Shown piece by piece: positions 1-7,998 of a stretch of 64,000 bases of DNA (positions are counted from its first letter, which is position 1; each line of letters starts with the position of its first letter). The notes under the pieces are model-generated. The model saw only the letters and a program-made list of their open reading frames with translations, was not told the DNA's origin and did no database searches. The stretch comes from Bacteroidales bacterium (lineage in GTDB: Bacteria > Bacteroidota > Bacteroidia > Bacteroidales > UBA932). Location: positions 30,820 through 94,819 of the forward strand of contig JAILIM010000031.1 of NCBI GenBank assembly GCA_024695285.1, in the 5' to 3' direction. A program made the translations under genes and the position numbers.

Positions 1-530
1 GCGGACTCTCGACAGGCTACTATCTGATACCCTACAAGACCACGGATCCTTTCGCGGCAAAGATTGCGGACGGCTTCTCCTACGAGCTCGTGTTCTGCTG
101 CTACTACGATGCAACGGCCACGCAGGTGAAACCGTTCTCCTCCACGCAGGCCGGCGGCACGGGAATGTGCTTCCGCGCCAAGACGGGAGAAATCAACTTC
201 GAATGCCATGTGGGCGGCGGCTGGAAGGAACTCTACAGCGGGGTGCTGCCCGTCAGGAACCAGTACTACCATGTGGTAGGCACTTGGGACAAGGCCAACG
301 GCATATGCAACCTCTACGTTGACGGCCAGCTCACGGCCACGGTCAATACCACGGGCGACTTCAAGTTCATGGACACCAATGTCGATGCACGCTGGTTCGG
401 TATAGGCGCCGATCCTGGCGCAAACGACACCGGCGAGGCCTCATTCTATGGAGAGGTGGTCATTGCCCGTCTGTATGACAATCCCATGAGCGCCGAAGAG
501 GCAAAGGCTCTTTATAAACTCGTAAAATGA
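1..530 (+). CDS. LamG/concanavalin A-like domain protein, C-terminal part (5' end outside window)
   Basis: The frame is already open at base 3 and closes with TGA at 528-530, so only about the last 175 residues are visible. The segment has the pattern of a LamG-type jelly roll: short alternating beta strands, the core strand FSYELVFCCYYD, a NLYVDGQL turn, and the terminal strand-helix RLYDNPMSAEEAKALY that closes many LamG_3 domains. Such domains usually bind glycans or act as spacers on secreted hydrolases; the catalytic part, if any, lies upstream. The stop overlaps the start of the SusC gene (ATGA), so the two are probably co-transcribed and translationally coupled. Identity as LamG is from fold pattern only. 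Confidence 0.7.
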   Translation, partial: GLSTGYYLIPYKTTDPFAAKIADGFSYELVFCCYYDATATQVKPFSSTQAGGTGMCFRAKTGEINFECHVGGGWKELYSGVLPVRNQYYHVVGTWDKANGICNLYVDGQLTATVNTTGDFKFMDTNVDARWFGIGADPGANDTGEASFYGEVVIARLYDNPMSAEEAKALYKLVK

Positions 531-3500
531 TGGCTATGAGAAACATAAAACACATTTTACTGGCCGCGGCCCTTGCTGTTGCAGGACTGTTGGCATCGGT
601 GGGCGCCTCCGCGCAGCAGAAGACCGTTACCGGCCGGGTGGTCGATGACAAGGGAGTGGCTGTGATAAGCGCAGCCGTCATCAACACCGCCACCCGGGAC
701 GGCGTGATTACCGATTATGAGGGACGCTTCTCAATCAAGGCCGCTCCCGGCCAGACCCTCCGGGTGGAACTTATGGGCTACCAGACCAAGGAAATCAAGG
801 TCGGATCTGAAGACAGCATCACGGTGGTGCTCGTCGAGGATGCCGAGATGCTTGAAGACGTGGTGGTGGTCGGTTATGCCGTGCAGAAGAAGGTCAACGT
901 GACCGGCGCCGTGTCGTCGATTTCCGGAGACGAGCTGAACGCCCGTCCCGTGACATCCGCGATGCAGGCCCTGCAGGGCGCTGACCCTTCAATGAACATC
1001 ACCATCAGTTCCGGTAGTCCCGTAGGCGGCAGTTCGATGAATATCCGTGGCGTGCCTTCGGTCAACGGCGGCTCCCCGCTGGTGCTCGTGGACGGCGTCC
1101 CGGGTGTGTCCCTGGACCATATCAACGCTGCCGACATCGAGTCGGTCTCCGTGCTCAAGGACGCCTCTGCAAGCGCCATCTACGGCGCCAAGGCCTCCGC
1201 GGGCGTGGTGCTCGTGACCACGAAGAGCGGTTCCACCGGCAAGACCAAGGTATCTTATTCCAACAGTTTCGGCTGGATCAAGCCCACAACCTCCATCGAC
1301 TACATCACCTCCGGATACGACTGGGCCAAGGCGGTTGACGAAGTCTATTATGCCCGCTACGGCTACAGTGCCTTCCGCTACACCGAGGCCGACTGGGCTG
1401 AACTCGAGGCCCGCCGTTACGACAGGACCGAAGATCCGTCCCGTCCCTGGGTGGTCGTGGACGACAGCGGCCAGTACCACTACTACGGCAACTATGACTG
1501 GTACAACGCCTTGTTCAACAGCAACCGTTTCCAGCAGCAGCATGACCTTTCCGTCTCCGGCGGCACCAAGGCGGTACGCTATTATGTGAGCGGCAAGTAC
1601 TACGACCAGGAAGGCCTCCTTAGCGGACCTGCGATTCCGGTCAAGGAGCATTACGAGAACTACGCATTCAGGGCCAAGATCGACGCCCAGCTCTACAAAT
1701 GGGCCAAGTGGAGCACCAACGCATCTCTCCACAGCGTCCACCAGGTCTATCCCGGCACCACCAACGAGGCCATGTCCATCTCCGCTCTCGACCAGGCTCT
1801 CGGCCCCATGTTTCCTCCGGCCAACCCGGACGGTTCCTATGTCATCTATCCCTACGACATCAGGGGCGTGGGCATAGGCAAGGGACGCGGAGCGCTCCTG
1901 TCCAACCCGGACATGCGCCACGACATCAACAACCGCACGCTGACACTCTCCAACAGTCTGGAACTCACCCCGTTCAAGGGATTCTCGCTGAAGGGGACCT
2001 ACAACCTCACCAATTACTGGCGCCTCTACAAGGACCGCAACCAGGCGGCGACCTATTCCGACAAGATAGGAACCATTGTCACCAATACCGCCTATTCCAA
2101 GGACGAGTACCGTGAGCGCCTGTATGAGTATAACGTCCACAGCGTCGACCTGGTGGCGACCTACCGTGCCACATGGGCCGACAAGCACCATTTCCAGGCT
2201 CTTGCCGGTATGAACTATGAGCACAGGCGTACCACCGACCTGGCCGTGGACCAGTTCGGAGTGGGCAACATGTCCCTGAGCACCTTCAACTCGGTCACCG
2301 ACGACACCTACTACACCATCACACAGGACATCACCGCCTACAAGACCCTGGGTTTCTTCGGCCGCATCAACTACGACTACATGGAGAAATACCTGTTCGA
2401 GGCCTCCTTCCGTGCTGACGGTACATCCCGCTTCGCCGAGGGCCACCGCTGGGGTTATTTCCCTTCCGCATCCTTCGGCTGGCGTTTCACACGTGAGCCT
2501 TTCATGGCTCCTGCCAAGGGGTGGCTCACCGACGGCAAGCTCCGTTTCTCCTACGGTTCGCTCGGCAACCAGCAGGTTTCCAACTACAGTTACCTGGAGA
2601 CCATTTCCACCGCTCAGCTGTCCTACCTGTTCGACAACAGCGGCAAGCCCAAGTACGCCTCTGTGACCGATCCCGTGTCCTCCAGTCTCACCTGGGAAAC
2701 GGTAAGCACCTACAACTTCGGTGTTGACCTGAGTTTCCTCAACGGCAGGCTCAACTTCACTGGGGACTACTTCATCCGTGAGACTAAGGACATGCTCACC
2801 ACGTCCCTGACCCTCCCCAGCACCTACGGAGCCTCGACACCGAAGGAAAACTGCGCAGACCTTCGCACCAACGGCTGGGAAATACAGCTCGGATGGAAGG
2901 ACCAGTTCAAACTCGGCGGCAAGCCCTTCCAGTATGGAATCACCGGCACCCTCGGTGACTATAAGACGATAATCACAAAGTACAACAATCCCGAACGCAT
3001 CTTCAGCAACTACTACGTCGGCAAGGAACTCGGGGAAATCTGGGGTTACCACATTCCGAAACTCTTCTCATCCGACGATGAGGCCGCTGCATACCAGGCA
3101 GCAGTCCATCAGGCCTCCAACATCTACCAGCGTATCTACAACATGTCCGGAGGCGGCGTGGGCTACCTCATGGCCGGCGATATGATGTTCGAAGACGTGG
3201 ACGGCGACGGCTACATCAACAATGGCGCCGGCACCGTGGACGATCCCGGCGACATGCGCATCATCGGCAACTCGCTCCCGCATATGAACTACTCGATGCG
3301 CTTCGATTTCAACTGGAACAATTTCGACCTTTCGTTCTTCTTCCAGGGAGTCGGCCGGCGCGACTGGTATCCGAGTGCCAACCAGGACGACGTCTATGGC
3401 GCCACCCGTCTGTGGAACCTCTACAGCTACCCTGTGATGACCTTCATCGCCAAGGACTACAAGGATAACGTCTGGACTCCCGAGACGCCCGATGCTTACT

Positions 3501-3832
3501 TCCCGCGTCTCCGTCCCATCATATCCTACAACGGCGGCCCTCTGGCCGTTGCCAACGACCGCTACCTGCAGAAAGTCAACTACCTGCGACTGAAGAACAT
3601 CACCCTGGGCTACACAGTTCCCTTCAAGAAGTCCTTCATCTCTTCCTGCCGTTTCTACTTCTCGGGAGAGAACCTCTATTACTGGTCTCCTATGAAGAAA
3701 GTGACCAAGTACGTGGATCCTGAACTCGCAGTGGGCTCGGGCACCTACATCACGAGCAAGATGTCCGGCACCACCGGTACCGGTTACACCATGCCTCTCA
3801 CCCTCACTTTCGGCCTCAATGTCAATTTCTAA
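527..3832 (+). CDS. SusC/RagA-family TonB-dependent outer-membrane transporter
   Basis: 1101 aa, normal SusC length. Start is ATG overlapping the previous stop; an in-frame ATG at 536 (MRNIKH) is an equally good start. Signal peptide ends at about ASVGASAQ (residue 30), followed by a CarboxypepD_reg-like beta-sandwich (about 33-112, TGRVVDDKGVAVISAAV), a TonB-box-like EDVVVVGYAVQKK, and the plug domain (about 125-235) with LKDASASAIYGAKASAGVV. The rest is a 22-strand type barrel ending in the aromatic terminus TFGLNVNF. No STN signalling domain is present, so it is a transporter rather than an anti-sigma-linked sensor. It pairs with the SusD lipoprotein 12 bp downstream; together they would import an oligosaccharide or peptide across the outer membrane. 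Substrate cannot be told from sequence. Confidence 0.96.
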   Translation: MMAMRNIKHILLAAALAVAGLLASVGASAQQKTVTGRVVDDKGVAVISAAVINTATRDGVITDYEGRFSIKAAPGQTLRVELMGYQTKEIKVGSEDSITVVLVEDAEMLEDVVVVGYAVQKKVNVTGAVSSISGDELNARPVTSAMQALQGADPSMNITISSGSPVGGSSMNIRGVPSVNGGSPLVLVDGVPGVSLDHINAADIESVSVLKDASASAIYGAKASAGVVLVTTKSGSTGKTKVSYSNSFGWIKPTTSIDYITSGYDWAKAVDEVYYARYGYSAFRYTEADWAELEARRYDRTEDPSRPWVVVDDSGQYHYYGNYDWYNALFNSNRFQQQHDLSVSGGTKAVRYYVSGKYYDQEGLLSGPAIPVKEHYENYAFRAKIDAQLYKWAKWSTNASLHSVHQVYPGTTNEAMSISALDQALGPMFPPANPDGSYVIYPYDIRGVGIGKGRGALLSNPDMRHDINNRTLTLSNSLELTPFKGFSLKGTYNLTNYWRLYKDRNQAATYSDKIGTIVTNTAYSKDEYRERLYEYNVHSVDLVATYRATWADKHHFQALAGMNYEHRRTTDLAVDQFGVGNMSLSTFNSVTDDTYYTITQDITAYKTLGFFGRINYDYMEKYLFEASFRADGTSRFAEGHRWGYFPSASFGWRFTREPFMAPAKGWLTDGKLRFSYGSLGNQQVSNYSYLETISTAQLSYLFDNSGKPKYASVTDPVSSSLTWETVSTYNFGVDLSFLNGRLNFTGDYFIRETKDMLTTSLTLPSTYGASTPKENCADLRTNGWEIQLGWKDQFKLGGKPFQYGITGTLGDYKTIITKYNNPERIFSNYYVGKELGEIWGYHIPKLFSSDDEAAAYQAAVHQASNIYQRIYNMSGGGVGYLMAGDMMFEDVDGDGYINNGAGTVDDPGDMRIIGNSLPHMNYSMRFDFNWNNFDLSFFFQGVGRRDWYPSANQDDVYGATRLWNLYSYPVMTFIAKDYKDNVWTPETPDAYFPRLRPIISYNGGPLAVANDRYLQKVNYLRLKNITLGYTVPFKKSFISSCRFYFSGENLYYWSPMKKVTKYVDPELAVGSGTYITSKMSGTTGTGYTMPLTLTFGLNVNF

Positions 3833-3844
3833 AATGTCGGCAAT

Positions 3845-5575
3845 ATGAAAAAGCACATCATACTCTTTGCAGTTCTGTCTCTTGCCTTTTCGGCCTGCAA
3901 CCTCACGCTGATGCCTGAAGACGAAGTGTCGCCCGACAAGTATTTCAAGACCGAATCGGACCTGCTTCTCTGGTGCAACCAGTTCTATTCCAACAATCTG
4001 GAAAGTGCCGGCCTCGGTTCCACCACCGATTTCTTCATGTCCAACGGCATATCCGCCTATGTGACAGGAGGCCGGAACCCCGCCACCCAGAGCTGGAGTT
4101 TCTCCTCCCTTCGCAAGATCAACTATATGCTGGAGCATCTGGACCAGTGCACCGACCGGGCCGTTGCCACGAAATACGAAGCGGTGGGACGTTTCTTCCG
4201 CGCCTACTTCTATTTCAAGATGGTGCGCGCCTATGGAGACGTGCCCTGGTTCGACAAGGTGCTCGGCTCAGCCGACCAGGATGTCTACAAGCCCCGCGAC
4301 GACCGTGGTTTCGTGATGGACAAGGTGCTGGAAGATTTCGACTTCGCTATCTCCAACCTGCCTTCCAGCTGGGAAGCGGGCAACACCCGCGCCACACGCT
4401 GGGCCGCCCTTGGGTTTGCCGGCAGGGCGGCGCTCTACGAAGGGACCTTCCGCAAGTACCACGGTATGGCCGACGCCGACAAGTATCTGAAGAAGGCAGC
4501 CGATTACGGCCGCGAATTCACTACTTCCGCTCCTTTCTCCCTCTACACCTCCGGTGCGACGCCCTACCGCGACCTCTTCGTGGCCGACAACGCCATCACG
4601 CAGGAAGTCGTGCTGTGCCGCCACTACGACACTCAGTACGGTGTGTTCCATAGTATGGGCTACAACGTCAACTTCAGCCGTGCGTCCCTGACCCGGCGCT
4701 TCATAAACCATTATCTCTGCGCCGACGGCACCCGTTTCACCGACAAGGAGGGCTGGCGCACTATGGGATATGTGCAGGAGATGAAGGGCCGTGACCCGCG
4801 CCTCGCCCAGACAGTGCTCTGCCCCGGTTATGTCCAGAAAGGGGCTTCTGCCGTGACGCCCTGCGAGTTCTACTCCTGGACGGGCTATGAGCCTATAAAG
4901 CACGTGCCTGCGGCCGCCAAGTGCATGTCTTCTTCGGACGATACGGACTGGATACTGCTGCGCGCCCCCGAAGTGTATCTGAATTTCGCCGAGGCGCTTG
5001 CCGAACTCGGCACGCTCACGCAGTCCGACCTGGACATCTCGGTGAACAAGATACGCGCCCGTGCCGGCATGCCTTCGCTTTCCCTTGATGCGGCTAATTC
5101 CAACCCCGACCCGTATCTTCTCGAGTGCTATCCCAACGTCACCCGCAGTGCCAACACCGGCGTGATCCTGGAAATCCGCCGCGAAAGGGCGGTGGAGCTT
5201 GCCCTTGAGGAGCCCGACCGTTCCTGGGATATGTTCCGCTGGGCTGAATGCAAGCAATGCCTGCAGCACTATGTGCCTTGGTACGGCGTGTATATCCCCG
5301 GCCTGGGCGACTACGACACCTCCGGAGACGGCACGCCTGACGTGAACTTCTACCAGGCGGCCGACGGCAGCATCAAGATCAAGGTCGGCACAAAGGTGCA
5401 GGACGTGGTGCTCTCCGAAGGCGACCACGGCTACATCGTGGCCTATTCCACCACCGACTACGGTGCCCTCTGGGATGACGCCCGCGACTACCTGTGGCCT
5501 ATTCCTGCCACTCAGCGTGCCCTCTATCCCGACGTCCTCACCCAGAATCCCGGCTATGTGGACGGCGTTAACTAA
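3845..5575 (+). CDS. SusD/RagB-family substrate-binding lipoprotein
   Basis: 576 aa. Lipoprotein signal MKKHIILFAVLSLAFSAC with the acylated Cys at residue 18, so it sits on the outer-membrane surface as the lid of the SusC transporter just upstream. Family hallmarks: N-terminal SPDKYFKTESDL, TPR-like helices (RAYFYFKMVRAYGDVPW), the RRERAVELALEEPDRSWDMFRW block and the C-terminal LTQNPGY motif. The order SusC then SusD with 12 bp between genes is standard. Ligand unknown; the neighbouring LamG, metallophosphoesterase and GLUG proteins do not form a recognisable glycosidase set, so this is not an obvious classical polysaccharide utilisation locus. Confidence 0.96.
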   Translation: MKKHIILFAVLSLAFSACNLTLMPEDEVSPDKYFKTESDLLLWCNQFYSNNLESAGLGSTTDFFMSNGISAYVTGGRNPATQSWSFSSLRKINYMLEHLDQCTDRAVATKYEAVGRFFRAYFYFKMVRAYGDVPWFDKVLGSADQDVYKPRDDRGFVMDKVLEDFDFAISNLPSSWEAGNTRATRWAALGFAGRAALYEGTFRKYHGMADADKYLKKAADYGREFTTSAPFSLYTSGATPYRDLFVADNAITQEVVLCRHYDTQYGVFHSMGYNVNFSRASLTRRFINHYLCADGTRFTDKEGWRTMGYVQEMKGRDPRLAQTVLCPGYVQKGASAVTPCEFYSWTGYEPIKHVPAAAKCMSSSDDTDWILLRAPEVYLNFAEALAELGTLTQSDLDISVNKIRARAGMPSLSLDAANSNPDPYLLECYPNVTRSANTGVILEIRRERAVELALEEPDRSWDMFRWAECKQCLQHYVPWYGVYIPGLGDYDTSGDGTPDVNFYQAADGSIKIKVGTKVQDVVLSEGDHGYIVAYSTTDYGALWDDARDYLWPIPATQRALYPDVLTQNPGYVDGVN

Positions 5576-5587
5576 AAGCATGAGATT

Positions 5588-7861
5588 ATGAAAAGAACAC
5601 TCACAATAATTGCAATTCTTTGCGCCGGGGTCTTTGCCTCCTGCAACAAGGCAGTTGCTCCTGCGTCCATCGTCCTCGACGAGACCACCAGGGAAGCGGA
5701 TTTCGCAGGCGAGGAATTCACCATCGCCGTGCGCTCCAACCGTGACTGGAAAGCCACTGCAGACGCCGACTGGATCAGTCTTCGCCACACCGGGGAAGCG
5801 GCGCTGGATGCCCGCACCTACATACTTGTGACCGTGACTCCCAACTCCGACCAGGCCCGCACCGGCATCATCACCGTTTCGGCAGTGGACGGAAGCGCTT
5901 CCGCCGCTTTCACGGTGGCGCAGGGGGAGAACGCCCACGTGATCCGCACTCCTGAAAAGTTCGTCGCCTTCCTTGAGGCTGCAGCAAAATCGGAGGCGGC
6001 GGGCGACTTCAGGCTTGGCTCCGACCTGGACCTTTCCGGGGTGAGCCTCCCGAAAGTCGAGGTTATGATTTATCCTTTTGACGGACAGGGTTTTGCCATA
6101 AAGAACTGGACAAGCTCCGCGCCTTTGTTTGAAAGCATATCCGCCAGCGGTGCAGTCCGCAACCTGGTCCTGGATGCTTCCTGCAAACTGACCATTCCCG
6201 GCGGAGTCGAGAAATTCGGATTCATAGCCGGCGCGAGCGCGGGCACCATAGAGAACGTTGTCAACAACGCTCCCGTAGCCATCTCTGCCCTCTCCAAAGG
6301 CTGGAAGGGCGTCATCTGCGGCGAGAACATCGGAACCCTGTCCGGCTGCATCAACAAAGGAGCAGTCAGCTACAGCGGTCCCGCATCTGCCGACGGCTCA
6401 GTCTATGTGGGCGGAGTCGCCGGCCGCTCCACGGGCGAAGGCGCCGTTGCGAAAGACTGCTCCAATGAGGGCGTCGTCTCAGTAGTAATCAATGAGACGG
6501 CAGCGCAGAGCGTCTATGTGGCGGGTGTCCAGGGCGCTGCCAACAGCGGTGCCAAGACGCTGAAATGCACCAACAGCGGGGCAGTTTCGGTGCACGTTCC
6601 TTCCATCTCCACCAATGGTCAGGCGGCCGGTATCGTGTGTTACAGCGGAGGCGAAATCACCGACTGCAGCAATTCCGGCGCCGTTTCTTTCTTCAGCGAA
6701 AGCGCCGATGGCAAGGCGGACGGCTCAGTGAAGGGTGTTGGCGTGGCCGGAATTGCCTGCTACTCAGGATGGTCCGGCGGCAAGACTTCCGGCTGCAACA
6801 ACAGCGGCGACGTTTACCTGAGGGCCGGATACACCCTTGCCCAGCAGACGGTGGGAAGCGCCACCAAGTATTCCTCCAACGTGGCCGGAATCGTGGGACA
6901 CGCCTACCAGTGCACAATTGAAAACTGCCACAACACAGGCAAGGTGCGCAGCGAATTCCGCAACATCGACGATGCATCCTCCGTATATAACACCACGGCG
7001 CGCCAGAGCGTCGGAGGCGTTGTGTCGTCCACATGGGGCGACGTCGTCAGCTGCTCCAACAAAGGCGCCGTCGAGGTGGTCTGGATCACCGGAGCCCATG
7101 ACGCATCGCTCTCGAAAAACTTTGTGGGCCAGGTGGGAGGCATCAGCGGGGGAGACTACCACTCTGACCAGCTGAGTTCCAGCATCATAGGCTGCACCAA
7201 CGAGGGTGACGTATCCATCACCTGCGACTCGGCCCAGTCCAACAACGCTTTCGGAGGTATCGTTGGCTGGCCCGGCAAGGAAAACGCATCCGGAGTTAAC
7301 CATATCAGCGATTGTGTGAACAGGGGAGCCCTGACGCTGGACGGCTTCAGCAAGTCCCGTATCGGCGGCATCAGCGGCGGCGCCGTCAAGTGCAGCGGCT
7401 GCAAGAATTACGGAAAGATATGGCTTAAGGCGGGGCTGACCAACTGCTCGGTGGGCGGTATCATCGGATTCCAGAACTTCTTCGACGTGGCATCCTGCGA
7501 GAGCCGCGGGGAAGTGGGTTCCGACGTGAAGCTCGCCGGCACCGAGACGTCGGCGGCAGGCGGAGTCGGCGCTCTAGTGGGTGCCCTGGGCAACACCGCG
7601 CAGACCTACTCGGGCTGCAAGGTGGACTGCGCAGTGGTGGTGCCCGAAGGCTCTGCGGCATCCATGCTCATTGGTGTCATCGGCCAGAACAAGGCTGTCA
7701 CGACCAAGCTCGAGCTCGGCACTGCAGCCGATCCCATCAAGGTAAAGGGCAGCTTCAACGGCACGGCCCTTACCTCCTCCAACTTCGAGACCTACATTCG
7801 TCGTCCCGACTTTTCACTGGTAAATAACAATATAGTATTCAATGTGCAATATGGCGACTAA
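5588..7861 (+). CDS. BACON-domain lipoprotein with GLUG-like repeat array
   Basis: 757 aa. Lipoprotein signal peptide ending GVFASC (Cys 19). Residues about 28-112 form a BACON domain (FAGEEFTIAVRSNRDWKA...WISL), a Bacteroidota beta-sandwich often linked to carbohydrate or mucin binding. From about 115 on the protein is a repeat array: units with a G/N turn, a conserved Cys and the pattern C.N.G.V followed by ...GGI.G, resembling GLUG-type beta-solenoid repeats of secreted adhesins. It lies 12 bp after susD and is likely in the same transcript. The following gene has a closely related repeat region but a different N-terminal domain. Role inferred as surface binding or adhesion; no catalytic motif seen. 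Confidence 0.85.
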   Translation: MKRTLTIIAILCAGVFASCNKAVAPASIVLDETTREADFAGEEFTIAVRSNRDWKATADADWISLRHTGEAALDARTYILVTVTPNSDQARTGIITVSAVDGSASAAFTVAQGENAHVIRTPEKFVAFLEAAAKSEAAGDFRLGSDLDLSGVSLPKVEVMIYPFDGQGFAIKNWTSSAPLFESISASGAVRNLVLDASCKLTIPGGVEKFGFIAGASAGTIENVVNNAPVAISALSKGWKGVICGENIGTLSGCINKGAVSYSGPASADGSVYVGGVAGRSTGEGAVAKDCSNEGVVSVVINETAAQSVYVAGVQGAANSGAKTLKCTNSGAVSVHVPSISTNGQAAGIVCYSGGEITDCSNSGAVSFFSESADGKADGSVKGVGVAGIACYSGWSGGKTSGCNNSGDVYLRAGYTLAQQTVGSATKYSSNVAGIVGHAYQCTIENCHNTGKVRSEFRNIDDASSVYNTTARQSVGGVVSSTWGDVVSCSNKGAVEVVWITGAHDASLSKNFVGQVGGISGGDYHSDQLSSSIIGCTNEGDVSITCDSAQSNNAFGGIVGWPGKENASGVNHISDCVNRGALTLDGFSKSRIGGISGGAVKCSGCKNYGKIWLKAGLTNCSVGGIIGFQNFFDVASCESRGEVGSDVKLAGTETSAAGGVGALVGALGNTAQTYSGCKVDCAVVVPEGSAASMLIGVIGQNKAVTTKLELGTAADPIKVKGSFNGTALTSSNFETYIRRPDFSLVNNNIVFNVQYGD

Positions 7862-7998
7862 AACTGCTCCCTGGGAGTATCAAACTCCTATTTGTGAATT
7901 GTCCGCCTCCGTGCCCTCCTTGCTCTGTTACAGCGAAGACTGCACGACGGAATCTTTTGATGACCTGGGTACTTTCGAGTGGTAATAAGGAAATGATT

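Noticed and set aside
989..3052. Long open frame on the minus strand within susC (also 3068-4138 and 4268-5938)
   Set aside because: High-GC shadow of SusC/SusD codons; Val/Gly-rich with no domain, signal or start context, while the + strand has full family matches.
7894..7998. N-terminal extension of the gene at 7999
   Set aside because: The in-frame upstream codons would place 35 residues before an otherwise perfect lipoprotein signal peptide.
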